DNA from: Volucribacter psittacicida
GTDB taxonomy: Bacteria > Pseudomonadota > Gammaproteobacteria > Enterobacterales > Pasteurellaceae
Length of the DNA stretch: 64,000 nucleotides
Reading direction: 5' to 3'
NCBI RefSeq assembly: GCF_004339025.1
Contig: NZ_SMFT01000002.1
Location: forward strand, 531,744 to 595,743
Made by a program: the position numbers and the translations under genes. Of this stretch, positions 19,304-26,639 are shown piece by piece. Every line of letters begins with the position of its first letter. Position 1 is the stretch's first letter. A model generated the notes under the pieces. That model was not told the origin of the DNA. It ran no database searches and was given only the letters and a program-made list of their open reading frames with translations.

Positions 19304-19878
19304 CAAGACTTCTCCATTTTCAAAATAACACGCCCAGCTATTTGCACATCATCAACATTCGCCTCAAAGGAAAATTTGCCGCCATCTACACGAATTTTGC
19401 CTTGTGGTAATACAGTGATGTAGCGGATAAGGTGGGAATTTTCAACAACAACGAAATATTCGCCGTCAACTAAATCAAATTCATTAATACAAAAATAGGT
19501 GTGTTTATCTTCAATCACACAGAAAATCTTATCAAAATCTTCTCGGCTGTTTAGATAAGGAAAATAGTTTAATAAGAATGGCTTATTATCCATTATGAAA
19601 GATTTTCCGTTATCTAATTTAATTGTATGAAAATATTTCAAGTCCGCTAAATTGTCAAAAATCGGCTCTTCGCCGTATGCCAAATATTGCAATCTTGCTC
19701 CTGTTTCTATTGCACATTTTGCAACAAGATCAGCAGGGAAATGATTGCGTTTAACCCAAGTACTAAAGGTATTTGATGGAATTCCTAAGTAATCCCCAAA
19801 CTCTTTTCTTTTTGAAAAACCGTATGCTTTTTGAAGTCTATCTATAACTTCTTTTCCGCCTAAAAATTCTTTAATCAT
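19303..19878 (-). CDS. cI: Prophage CI-type repressor
   Basis: A 191-aa repressor. The N-terminal helix-turn-helix is within MIKEFLGGKEVIDRLQKAYG ... LGIPSNTFSTWVKRNHFPADLV, the Phage_CI_repr type found in P2-like and HP1-like phages. The C-terminal part (IFCVIEDKHTYFCINEFDLVDGEYFVV ... IAGRVIL) looks like an S24-type dimerisation domain, but no clear Ser/Lys dyad can be assigned by eye. It is divergent from the early genes, with operator-like repeats in the 130-bp gap. It is followed by the accessory cassette on the same transcript. Confidence 0.9.
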   Translation of the reverse strand: MIKEFLGGKEVIDRLQKAYGFSKRKEFGDYLGIPSNTFSTWVKRNHFPADLVAKCAIETGARLQYLAYGEEPIFDNLADLKYFHTIKLDNGKSFIMDNKPFLLNYFPYLNSREDFDKIFCVIEDKHTYFCINEFDLVDGEYFVVVENSHLIRYITVLPQGKIRVDGGKFSFEANVDDVQIAGRVILKMEKS

Positions 19879-19900
19879 AAAAATGAGAGAAAATAATATA

Positions 19901-19929
19901 TTGACACCCTCAAATGAGAGTTATATATT
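19901..19929 (+). promoter_or_regulatory. Early lytic promoter with repressor operators
   Basis: TTGACA, a 17-bp spacer and TATATT form a near-perfect sigma70 promoter directed at the small RHH gene and cox. The decamer CTCAAATGAG (19909-19918) sits in the spacer and an almost identical CTCAAATGAA (19936-19945) lies 27 bp downstream. Each has CTCA/TGAG-type arms, so they are likely binding sites for CI. A further TGAGAG is at 19884-19889. Confidence 0.75.
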
Positions 19930-20008
19930 AAAACTCTCAAATGAACCTCTATCGATACTCTATTTAAAGTCTGTAGAGACTATAACATAACAAAGGGGAT
20001 TTTTATAT

Positions 20009-20185
20009 ATGGATAAAAATACAGAAGATTCAATGATTAAAAGGGTAAGACTACAAACTCATGTCCCACGTCGTTACTACGACATTATTAAAAAATATGC
20101 CATTAAAGACGGCAGAAATATGTCGCAAATGTGTGCCAAGTTGATTGAAGAAGCGATTGATACACGAGAAAGGAGGAAGAAATGA
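20009..20185 (+). CDS. Small early prophage DNA-binding protein, probably ribbon-helix-helix
   Basis: A 58-aa ORF starting MDKNTEDSMIKRVRLQTHVP, then RRYYDIIKKYAIKDGRNMSQ, MCAKLIEEAIDTRERRKK. A short basic strand followed by two helices with GRNMSQMCAKLIEEAI is typical of Arc/MetJ-type RHH repressors. AAAGGGG precedes the ATG. The stop overlaps the start of cox (ATGA). As the first gene after the lytic promoter it is in the Cro-like position; it could repress cI or tune early transcription. Confidence 0.75.
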   Translation: MDKNTEDSMIKRVRLQTHVPRRYYDIIKKYAIKDGRNMSQMCAKLIEEAIDTRERRKK

Positions 20186-20382
20186 ATCAGCCCATCATTA
20201 TCCAAGTGGATATGCCGTTTTTACCTGTAGAAGAATTTGCCCGTCGCAACGGTGTAGATGCAAAAGCTGTTAGAAGACTTGTGGGAAAAGGTGTTTTACC
20301 CATTAGAAATCGCCCATCAGGTAAAGGAAAAATCTATATCAATATGATTGCCTTAATGAAAGAGGCATTAGCACAACAATAA
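20182..20382 (+). CDS. cox: Cox-type excisionase / early regulator
   Basis: A 66-aa winged-helix (MerR/excisionase-like) protein: MPFLPVEEFARRNGVDAKAVRRLV is the helix-turn-helix, and GKGKIYINMIAL is the wing and following helix. In HP1 and P2, Cox both represses the lysogenic promoter and promotes excision with Int. It overlaps the upstream RHH gene by 4 nt and has AGGAGG immediately upstream. Position and fold support the call; sequence is diverged from HP1 Cox. Confidence 0.85.
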   Translation: MNQPIIIQVDMPFLPVEEFARRNGVDAKAVRRLVGKGVLPIRNRPSGKGKIYINMIALMKEALAQQ

Positions 20383-20402
20383 ACCGCACATCAAAGTGCG
20401 GT
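20383..20402 (+). terminator. Inverted uptake-signal pair forming a hairpin after cox
   Basis: ACCGCAC ... GTGCGGT makes a 7-bp stem with a 6-nt loop, and the right arm is part of a full AAGTGCGGT uptake signal. CAATTTTA follows. Such paired uptake signals often act as terminators in Pasteurellaceae; here, inside an operon, it may only attenuate. Confidence 0.55.
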
Positions 20403-20436
20403 CAATTTTAGCAAATTTTTAATGTAAGGAAAAATT

Positions 20437-20814
20437 ATGAAACTACAAAAAGGCTTAATTATTTTTGTTGATGAATATCATCAAGGGATTTGTTCAACAA
20501 CCGAACAAGATAACGTTCAAGCTCATCGCTCGCTGGCGGTGACTTTTCAGCGACTTCGCCAACAAGCTCAAAAAAGTCAGCCTCTATCTGATCAAGATAA
20601 TCGGGCTGTTGAGCGAGTAAACGAAGTAAAACAGAAATTACTTTCTCTTGCATTATCTGATTTGCCTGAAGTTGAGCTATCTGCACTTGAAGCTGTTGCA
20701 ACAATTCTGGGTTCTGAACGTCCGCCATGTGAAAAACTCCTGCAATTAAATAGTGAAATTGGGCGACTTTGCTATAAAGCATACCGCAAAAGCTCAAGCA
20801 TTGACAACAAATAA
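20437..20814 (+). CDS. Hypothetical prophage early protein
   Basis: A 125-aa protein, unrecognised. The N-terminus KGLIIFVDEYHQGICS is followed by a Gln/Glu/Leu-rich helical region. Two points favour this frame over the long opposite-strand ORF at 20459-20797. It is co-directional with its neighbours and has AAGGA before the ATG. Its third-position GC is about 25 percent, as in neighbouring genes, against about 36 percent for the opposite frame. The opposite ORF also has a plausible start and is discussed under findings. Confidence 0.65.
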   Translation: MKLQKGLIIFVDEYHQGICSTTEQDNVQAHRSLAVTFQRLRQQAQKSQPLSDQDNRAVERVNEVKQKLLSLALSDLPEVELSALEAVATILGSERPPCEKLLQLNSEIGRLCYKAYRKSSSIDNK

Positions 20815-20835
20815 TCCTGTTTAAAGGGGGAAGAT

Positions 20836-21165
20836 ATGACGGAACAAGAAAAAGAACTATGGTTTGCTCGCCAATGGAATTTATTGAATAAAAGCCGTTA
20901 CGCCGTTGAACGTGCCTTTAATGGTTTACCCCTTAAAGAAAAGCAAATCATTATTGTGCTAGCTAATATTCTTCCTGCCGAAGATTTAAGAGAACCCCAT
21001 TTAACAGGCTATCAATTAAGCCATTATAGCCCTAAAGGACAAGGCAAAATTGCTTATGCGGTACGCCTAATTAGAAATATTGTTAATGCTTTTCCCCAAA
21101 CAATGTCAACAAGTGATTTTTATAAAACTGATCCTAACTATAACGCCGAGGTATCTTATGAATAA
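20836..21165 (+). CDS. Hypothetical HP1-type early protein
   Basis: A 109-aa protein in the early operon with AAAGGGGGAAG upstream of the ATG. It contains WFARQWNLLNKSRYAVERAF and ends with a DFYKTDPNYNAEVSYE tail. It is predicted helical and soluble, with no membrane segment or known motif. The stop overlaps the next start (21158) by 8 nt. The position before the replication gene fits the small conserved ORFs of HP1-like phages whose role is not known. Confidence 0.75.
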   Translation: MTEQEKELWFARQWNLLNKSRYAVERAFNGLPLKEKQIIIVLANILPAEDLREPHLTGYQLSHYSPKGQGKIAYAVRLIRNIVNAFPQTMSTSDFYKTDPNYNAEVSYE

Positions 21166-21382
21166 CTTTTACCTTAACCCAAAACATATCAATGTGAAAT
21201 TATGCCGCGAGGCAATGTTACTTTGGTTAGATACGCATAATGTCAATTTAGCCTTAGCTAAAAAACGCCCTGCAGAAAAAGACTTATATTTGCAAAAGGC
21301 GAAACAATGCCGAGAACAATATCAAAGTTTAGCTTGGCTTATTCGTTTAGCCACAAGTTCAACACCAAGCCCAGTACATTAA
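21158..21382 (+). CDS. Hypothetical early prophage protein
   Basis: A 74-aa protein using the ATG at 21158, inside the end of the preceding gene. This gives MNNFYLNPKHINVKLCREAM and a Lys/Gln-rich helical middle. A longer upstream frame exists but would overlap the preceding gene by 86 nt and has no start signal. Function unknown. Confidence 0.65.
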   Translation: MNNFYLNPKHINVKLCREAMLLWLDTHNVNLALAKKRPAEKDLYLQKAKQCREQYQSLAWLIRLATSSTPSPVH

Positions 21383-21391
21383 GGATTTATT

Positions 21392-21664
21392 ATGAACGAA
21401 CAACATATTATTGAGCTTTCTCATCGTTATCAAATTGCTGTTAGTGATCGTGGCTTTATGGTTAATCAACTTATGCTTAATCAAAATGGGCAATATGAAA
21501 TCCAAACTAAGCAACATTGCCCGAATTTTGAAAGCGTTATCCAGTATTTAGAACAATGCGAATTAAGCCAAGAAGATGTATTGAGTTTGCAAGATTGCAA
21601 AAAGGTACAACAAGCCATTTTGGCGGAAATTCGTGATGTGATTTGTCGTAGCCAATCTTATTAA
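21392..21664 (+). CDS. Hypothetical early prophage protein
   Basis: A 90-aa acidic protein (MNEQHIIELSHRYQIAVSDR) with AAGGA upstream. It appears helical, with no recognised domain. It is the last small gene before the replication endonuclease, 11 nt upstream of that ORF, so it belongs to the same early transcript. Confidence 0.7.
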   Translation: MNEQHIIELSHRYQIAVSDRGFMVNQLMLNQNGQYEIQTKQHCPNFESVIQYLEQCELSQEDVLSLQDCKKVQQAILAEIRDVICRSQSY

Positions 21665-21675
21665 TTGTCTTCATT

Positions 21676-24000
21676 ATGCTATCGTCTTCTTGTTTTGTCA
21701 GTTCTCAAGGTTCTATCCCACTCGCAAAATGGGAAGACGAGATTATGCCTGTTTATCAAAACTCGCAAAATCAGCATAAAAAATATAACGCAAAAACAGA
21801 CCGCCCTTTACCTCAATCCGCCAAAACGGTATGCCAGTTAGAATTATTTGCTACTGTTCCTGATCATTATCAATTTGTCGAGAATTTATTAAAACAATTA
21901 CCAAGACAACGCCAACGGGAGCATTTTAGAAAGCTCTATTTAAAAGAATATCATTCTGTGGCTGATGACGGCAGTATCGCCTTTGCTTGCGGCAATTTAC
22001 AAACCAAGCGAGCAAATGCTTTCTTGCGGGATATTTTGGGCTATCGTTTGCGTAAGGTCTTGGAACAATACAAATGTAATGTGTCCTTTTTGCAATCCTT
22101 TAACACTGAACCTAACTGGGTACAGGATATTAACTTAGAAGCAAAATATCAGCTTAATTTAGTCACAGTACCAACAAGGGAAGAATATACCTTGCTCAAG
22201 CAAGAATTAGAGAAAATCCCTAGCTATGTTCAACATTATTTCAAGGTTGAACGCCAAAAAGCGAGCCTACCTTTTTATCTGATAACAGAAAGCAAACTAA
22301 AGGAAATTGCCTATCAAATAGCAATGTTATTAAGCAAGCAACAATATGATTTTATTACACAATTAGCTAGCCAAGACCGCAGTTTTAGCTCGGCAGAATT
22401 AGCAGAGATTACCTTAAATATTTATGCCAAATGTGGGCGAGCCTGTGAAATGATAGGCTTTCCTATTCCGCACTGGGCAAAGTATTGTGCCAACAAAAAA
22501 ATTAAAGGGGAACTTATTGATATTGCTTTAAGCAAAGTCGCTTGTGAAAAATATTGGTTTCGCACAATGCGAAAAGTGCAAAAGCAAATGGTTGAACATA
22601 TTTCCATTGCTTGCGGCGAAGTAAGAAAGCAAACCAGTATGTATATTTCCCATAACGGACTAAGAGATTATCGTTATCAGCTTAAGAAAAATCTCAATTT
22701 CTTAAAAACAATGATTGTTGAAAATATTGATAATCCTGATGAACAAGCGGAATTGCTGAATATGTATTTACGTTCATCAAGCAATCCTGCTATACGCCGT
22801 ATAGAAATGATGACAAGATTAGACGGCATAGAAAAATGGGCGGACGAAAGCGGTCATAAAGGATTATTTATAACGCTAACTGCCCCCTCTGCCTATCACG
22901 CAACGTTACATAATGGGGAAAATAATCCTAAGTGGAATGGTGCAAGCCCCAAAGAAACCCAAGCCTATTTAAACCAAGTATGGAAACAATATCGTGCGTT
23001 ATTAAGTAAACGCAAAATTAAAGCCTATGGTATGCGTGTAGCTGAACCGCACCATGACGGCACACCCCATTGGCATTTATTGTTTTATGTGCCACTTGAA
23101 GATAAAGATGAAGTTATTCGCCTATTTAAAGCAAAAGCCTTAGAAATGGACGGTAACGAAAAGGGAGCGAAGAAACACCGTTTTAAAGTGGAAGAATGCG
23201 ATAAAAGTAAAGGCTCTGCTACCGCTTATGTTGCTAAATACATTTCAAAAAATATGGACGGTTTCGCCTTAGATGATGAAGTTTCTGATGAAAATCCTGA
23301 TTTACCTTTAAAAGAAAATGCTATGCGAGCCAAAGGCTGGTCTAGCCTTTGGGGTATTCGTCAATTCCAGTTTTATGGAGGTGCCTCAATTTCGGTATGG
23401 CGTGAATTACGCCGTTTAGTGGCTGGGCAATGTGATGATGACATCATTGAAGAAATGCGAATCTGTGCCGATTTGGGTTGCTATGCCTCTTATTTAAAAC
23501 GGCAAGGCGGTGCATTGGCAAAACGAGCGGATCAACCTGTTAAATTACATTATAGCGAGGAAGAACCAAATCAATACGGCGAGAAACGGAAAAAGATTGA
23601 CGGCATACAATTAGCCCAAAAAGCCTTTGAGTTTATTAAAACAAGGCTCAAAAAATGGGTTATTAAGAGAAAACCGAAGTCAGACAATCAAACTAATGCG
23701 GTGCAAAGCACCGCACAAACAGCGACCAACGGTCGCCTTGGACTTGTGTCAGTAACTGTAACCGAAAAATCACGGGAGGATCTGAAAGATAAAATACAAA
23801 AAGCATTAATTCCTATTCGTTTGCCATTAAATGACTATCAAATAGATTATTTAATAAGCAATAAAAAGCTGATTTTAAATAATTATCAACGTATAGACAT
23901 AAAAAATGGCGAAGTCATTATCAACACCAACGACACAGCACAACTACATTTTGCTGATGAACCTGATTATTTAAAAAAATTACGTCATTTAGTGAGTTAG
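21676..24000 (+). CDS. rep: Rolling-circle replication endonuclease (P2 gpA / HP1 Rep type)
   Basis: A 774-aa protein that nicks the phage origin and becomes linked to the 5' end. The HUH-type block HHDGTPHWHLLFYVP lies at about residues 457-472. The paired catalytic tyrosines are in SATAYVAKYISKN (about Tyr518 and Tyr522). GLFITLTAPSAYHA supplies the preceding conserved strand. The first ATG (21676) has a weak ribosome site. An in-frame ATG at 21745 has GGGAAG 8 nt upstream and would shorten the protein by 23 residues. The P2-type origin usually lies inside this gene. Confidence 0.93.
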   Translation: MLSSSCFVSSQGSIPLAKWEDEIMPVYQNSQNQHKKYNAKTDRPLPQSAKTVCQLELFATVPDHYQFVENLLKQLPRQRQREHFRKLYLKEYHSVADDGSIAFACGNLQTKRANAFLRDILGYRLRKVLEQYKCNVSFLQSFNTEPNWVQDINLEAKYQLNLVTVPTREEYTLLKQELEKIPSYVQHYFKVERQKASLPFYLITESKLKEIAYQIAMLLSKQQYDFITQLASQDRSFSSAELAEITLNIYAKCGRACEMIGFPIPHWAKYCANKKIKGELIDIALSKVACEKYWFRTMRKVQKQMVEHISIACGEVRKQTSMYISHNGLRDYRYQLKKNLNFLKTMIVENIDNPDEQAELLNMYLRSSSNPAIRRIEMMTRLDGIEKWADESGHKGLFITLTAPSAYHATLHNGENNPKWNGASPKETQAYLNQVWKQYRALLSKRKIKAYGMRVAEPHHDGTPHWHLLFYVPLEDKDEVIRLFKAKALEMDGNEKGAKKHRFKVEECDKSKGSATAYVAKYISKNMDGFALDDEVSDENPDLPLKENAMRAKGWSSLWGIRQFQFYGGASISVWRELRRLVAGQCDDDIIEEMRICADLGCYASYLKRQGGALAKRADQPVKLHYSEEEPNQYGEKRKKIDGIQLAQKAFEFIKTRLKKWVIKRKPKSDNQTNAVQSTAQTATNGRLGLVSVTVTEKSREDLKDKIQKALIPIRLPLNDYQIDYLISNKKLILNNYQRIDIKNGEVIINTNDTAQLHFADEPDYLKKLRHLVS

Positions 24001-24013
24001 AGAGGATAACACT

Positions 24014-24604
24014 ATGAATAAAATTGCTTTAGCAAACGGACAATGTTTTGATTTTAACGATCCGACAAGCTATAAATTAAGTATTGGCTATATCTCACAA
24101 CAGTTATCATCAATCCGAAGATTTAATGGTAACGGAAGATTTTCTACGGATCATTCTGTTGCGGTATCTAAGGCTTTAGCCCAGATGGGCTATAACGAAG
24201 AATTTCAACTAGTAGGACTATTATATGATTCACCACAAGCGATTATTGGTAATATTTGCACCCCACTAAAAAATCAATCCTATATCAAACGTTACTTTGC
24301 TCAATTAGAACAACAAATTTTAAAAAAGATTCTTGCGGATTTTGATATTCATCTTTCTATGCCCCTTGAGTCTTATATTAAAACCATAAAATTAGCGAAA
24401 GATTATATTACTAAATTAGAAATTATTGAGTTATTGCAAAATGGGCGTTTTAAATCTAGTCAAGAGGTTATTAATTCTTTTGATTATTATAGCTCAATCG
24501 CTGTTCCTATCAGTGTAGCAAGCCATTATAACTATAGCCATACAATAAATGGCTACTCCCAACGCTTTTTTGACTTAATTGGTGGCGATAATGGCAATAA
24601 ATAA
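24014..24604 (+). CDS. HD-domain phosphohydrolase-like protein with degenerate active site
   Basis: A 196-aa protein following the phage/YfbR-like HD hydrolase layout: GQCFDFNDP, ISQQLSSIRRFNG, FSTDHSVAVSKAL, then a GLL-D-...-IGNICTPLK block. Three of the metal ligands are changed. The expected GH is GN (Asn40), and the HD doublet is YD (Tyr71-Asp72) followed by SPQA instead of the usual AAEA. Only the His of DHSV (His47) is kept. Nucleotidase activity is therefore unlikely; a binding or decoy role is possible. AGAGGA precedes the ATG; it overlaps the next gene by 14 nt. Confidence 0.8.
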   Translation: MNKIALANGQCFDFNDPTSYKLSIGYISQQLSSIRRFNGNGRFSTDHSVAVSKALAQMGYNEEFQLVGLLYDSPQAIIGNICTPLKNQSYIKRYFAQLEQQILKKILADFDIHLSMPLESYIKTIKLAKDYITKLEIIELLQNGRFKSSQEVINSFDYYSSIAVPISVASHYNYSHTINGYSQRFFDLIGGDNGNK

Positions 24605-25127
24605 ATCTAATACCAAAAAGGAAGATAAAGATCTTTGGGCTACACCTTGGTGGCTATTCCATTTTGCAGAAAAATATTTATGTGATGAAAAATTTGATCT
24701 TGATGTTTGTGCATTGGAATATAACACCAAAGTGCCTAATAACTTTATTACCCCTGAACAAGATACGTTAAAAACAGCCTGGAATGGTAAGTATTGCTGG
24801 TGCAATCCCCCTTATTCAAACCCATTGCCTTTTATTGAGAAAGCTATCGAGGAACAAAGCAAGGGAAAAACGGTTGTTATGTTACTTAATGTTGATAACT
24901 CTACAAAATGGTTTGAGCTTTGTACCCAATATGCCACTCGAATTGTATTTATTACAGGGGGACGTGTTGCCTTTATCCATAATGAAACAGGCTTAGAAAC
25001 CAAGGGCAATAGTAAAGGGCAAATGTTAGTTATGTTTGCACCAATAGAAAACCGTGGCGATATGATGACAAGCTATATCAATATTCGCCAAGCAAAGGGT
25101 TATGTTGAGGCTTTGAATGGTTTATAA
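24591..25127 (+). CDS. dam: Phage DNA N6-adenine methyltransferase (Dam-type)
   Basis: A 178-aa phage Dam family (PF05869-type) enzyme. It has the entry motif DLWATPWWLFHFAEKY, the Asp-rich DLDVCALEYNTKVPNNF and catalytic NPPYSNP (about residue 73). The C-terminal strand TGGRVAFIHNETG is also present. The ATG at 24591 gives the family N-terminus; an upstream GTG adds four residues. It overlaps the HD gene and is followed by a second methyltransferase after 14 nt. Confidence 0.9.
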   Translation: MAINKSNTKKEDKDLWATPWWLFHFAEKYLCDEKFDLDVCALEYNTKVPNNFITPEQDTLKTAWNGKYCWCNPPYSNPLPFIEKAIEEQSKGKTVVMLLNVDNSTKWFELCTQYATRIVFITGGRVAFIHNETGLETKGNSKGQMLVMFAPIENRGDMMTSYINIRQAKGYVEALNGL

Positions 25128-25141
25128 ATTAGGGGGATTCA

Positions 25142-25792
25142 GTGATTGATTTTAGAAATGAAGATTGCTTACAAGGACTGAAAAAATATCCTGATAAATT
25201 CTTTGATTTAGCTATCGTTGACCCACCTTATTTTAGTGGGCCAGAAAAAAGAAACTATTATGGCAATAAAGCAAGCTCTATTGGCGTTCAGCGATTATAT
25301 GCTGAAACAGGTACTTGGGATTTACCTACTGTTGAATATTTTGATGAATTATTTCGGGTGAGTAAACATCAAATAATCTGGGGTGTTAATTATTTTAACA
25401 ATTACAATTTTGGTTCTGGCCGAATTGTATGGGATAAAGTCAATGGTAAAAGCTCATTCAGTGATTGCGAAATCGCATACTGCAGTTTACACAATAGTGT
25501 AAGACAATTTCGCTATATGTGGAATGGAATGATGCAAGGGAAAAGCATTGAAGAAGGTCATATTCAACAAGGAAATAAAAAGTTGAATGAAAAACGCATT
25601 CACCCTACCCAAAAGCCTGTTAATCTCTATTTATGGCTATTACAAAAATATGCTAAAGCTGGCCAGCTTATATTAGATACCCATGTTGGCAGTGGAAGTA
25701 GTTTAGTGGCTTGCAAAATGCTTGGATTTGACTGTGTTGGTTTTGAAATAAATCAATATTATTTTGAATTAGCAAAAAATAGGATTAAATAA
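25142..25792 (+). CDS. Second DNA methyltransferase (DPPY type)
   Basis: A 216-aa N6-adenine/N4-cytosine methyltransferase. Motif IV DPPYFSGP comes early (about residues 27-34), then HPTQKP, and the SAM-binding region DTHVGSGSSLVACKMLGF is C-terminal. That order is the beta class. The start is GTG at 25142 with AGGGGGATT upstream. No restriction endonuclease gene is adjacent, so it is an orphan phage enzyme, probably protecting phage DNA from host restriction or altering regulation. Confidence 0.88.
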   Translation: MIDFRNEDCLQGLKKYPDKFFDLAIVDPPYFSGPEKRNYYGNKASSIGVQRLYAETGTWDLPTVEYFDELFRVSKHQIIWGVNYFNNYNFGSGRIVWDKVNGKSSFSDCEIAYCSLHNSVRQFRYMWNGMMQGKSIEEGHIQQGNKKLNEKRIHPTQKPVNLYLWLLQKYAKAGQLILDTHVGSGSSLVACKMLGFDCVGFEINQYYFELAKNRIK

Positions 25793-25811
25793 TGGGGCAA
25801 TCGCCCCATTA

Positions 25812-26027
25812 TTATTTATGCTTATCATAGAAATCAAGCAAGGCTTTAATGCCTGTTGGTCGGCTTTCGCCTAATTCATTTAACACATTATCTAGTCTAT
25901 CCGCTAAATTGCTGTCTAATCTTAATAAAATGGTACGAATTTTACCTTGTTCACGCATTTTTTTATTGTATTCATTGGCGGTTTTAGCTCTTAATTTTTT
26001 ACTGTGTTCGGTCATTGCGTTTGCCAT
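25812..26027 (-). CDS. Small ribbon-helix-helix-type protein
   Basis: A 71-aa protein with a basic N-terminal half and IRTILLRLDSNLADRLDNVL, a beta strand plus helix as in CopG/RHH repressors, then GIKALLDFYDKHK. AAGGGG precedes the ATG. It is transcribed toward the convergent methyltransferase gene and lies immediately downstream of the Ibs-like toxin locus on the same strand. A regulator of the adjacent promoters or an accessory of the toxin locus are both possible. Confidence 0.75.
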   Translation of the reverse strand: MANAMTEHSKKLRAKTANEYNKKMREQGKIRTILLRLDSNLADRLDNVLNELGESRPTGIKALLDFYDKHK

Positions 26028-26038
26028 ATTATTTCCCC

Positions 26039-26068
26039 TTGACTTTTTAATGTGTTATTCGTTATAGT
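26039..26068 (+). promoter_or_regulatory. Promoter of the candidate antitoxin RNA
   Basis: TTGACT (26039-26044), an 18-bp spacer and TATAGT (26063-26068) form a strong sigma70-type promoter pointing right. It lies within the leader of the leftward RHH gene, where no rightward protein gene follows. Transcription would start near 26075. Confidence 0.65.
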
Positions 26069-26074
26069 ATTTGG

Positions 26075-26226
26075 AGAACCGCAGGGGCGGTGCTTCGCCC
26101 CCTTGGTTTAATCCTAGTAAGCTGGCTGGCTTACTATTAACAGGATTAAGATAATGATGATTTTGTGAGTTAAAGTCATCTTACCTACTCCAGGTTTCCC
26201 CGATTTCTACAAGTCGGGGTTTCTTG
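26075..26226 (+). ncRNA. Candidate Sib-like antisense RNA (type I antitoxin)
   Basis: A transcript of about 150 nt is predicted from the promoter at 26039-26068 to a strong terminator. The terminator is CCCCGATTT-CTAC-AAGTCGGGG (9-bp stem, tetraloop) followed by TTTCTTG. Near the 5' end is GGGGCG-GTGCTT-CGCCCC, and in the middle an extended TAATCC/AGTAAGC ... GCTTACT/GGATTA hairpin. No plus-strand ORF is present. The RNA covers the whole minus-strand toxin ORF and its ribosome site, as Sib RNAs cover Ibs. Boundaries are predicted, not observed. Confidence 0.65.
26114..26179 (-). CDS. Ibs-like type I toxin peptide
   Basis: A 21-residue peptide, MTLTHKIIIILILLIVSQPA ending in Tyr. It resembles E. 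coli Ibs toxins (18-19 aa, about MMRLVIILIVLLLISF followed by S/P/Q-A/T-Y) in length, uninterrupted Ile/Leu/Val core, and the polar-Ala-Tyr C-terminus. GGAG lies 9 nt upstream of the ATG. It has its own promoter (26254-26281) and a leader of about 67 nt that can fold (GGGGCTAG region and the CCCCGA/TCGGGG stem). A membrane-depolarising toxin repressed by the antisense RNA is inferred. It lies between the ogr-like and RHH genes of the prophage. Confidence 0.65.
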   Translation of the reverse strand: MTLTHKIIIILILLIVSQPAY

Positions 26227-26253
26227 TATCTAGCCCCTTGCTAGATGGTTGTT

Positions 26254-26281
26254 ATTATATTATATACTATAATAAAATCAA
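26254..26281 (-). promoter_or_regulatory. Promoter of the Ibs-like toxin mRNA
   Basis: Read on the minus strand: TTGATT, a 16-bp spacer and a perfect TATAAT. Transcription would begin near 26247, giving a structured leader of about 67 nt before the toxin ATG at 26179. Confidence 0.6.
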
Positions 26282-26309
26282 CAATTATTTTTACTTTTCT
26301 CAAAAAAAT

Positions 26310-26570
26310 TTATTCATCAAGTAGCTTTTTCAGGTCTTTTTTATCATTCACACTTAAATTTTTAATCAGGTAGGAAAATAATTGATCTTTGGTAAGTTGA
26401 GAAGTGCTTGTACTATGACTAAATTCTAAATTCATCACGAATTTATGACGGCAATCAGGATTACGGCAAGAACAATATAATCGGCTATAATCACTGGTCA
26501 TTCTTTCAGTGCGTGTTACTACCGATTTACTACCACAGATTTTACAATAAATATTTGTCGTCCTTGCCAT
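26310..26570 (-). CDS. Ogr/Delta-type late transcription activator
   Basis: An 86-aa zinc-finger protein. CKICGS near the N-terminus and CSCRNPDCRHKFV about 20 residues later supply the cysteines of the Ogr/Delta family, which binds RNA polymerase alpha and turns on P2-type late promoters. The ATG at 26570 begins MARTTNIYCKICG; a TTG six codons upstream is less likely. It lies just downstream of the portal gene on the same strand. Confidence 0.9.
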   Translation of the reverse strand: MARTTNIYCKICGSKSVVTRTERMTSDYSRLYCSCRNPDCRHKFVMNLEFSHSTSTSQLTKDQLFSYLIKNLSVNDKKDLKKLLDE

Positions 26571-26639
26571 TTTAACAATCCCAAACAAAATTAAGGTTTA
26601 AGAATTATAGCATAATAACTGTTTTTTTATACACTGTTT

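Noticed and set aside
20459-20797. 112-aa minus-strand ORF as a separate gene
   Set aside because: Overlaps a co-directional plus-strand gene with better codon composition; kept as a finding rather than a feature.
24014-24604. Annotating the HD-like protein as a 5'-nucleotidase
   Set aside because: The HD doublet and another ligand are missing, so an enzymatic name is not supported.
26080-26110. GC-rich hairpin GGGGCGGTGCTTCGCCCC considered as the phage cos site
   Set aside because: Better explained as the 5' hairpin of the antisense RNA; in HP1-type maps cos is expected near attP, where the C-rich 47750 region is an alternative. Not decidable by eye.
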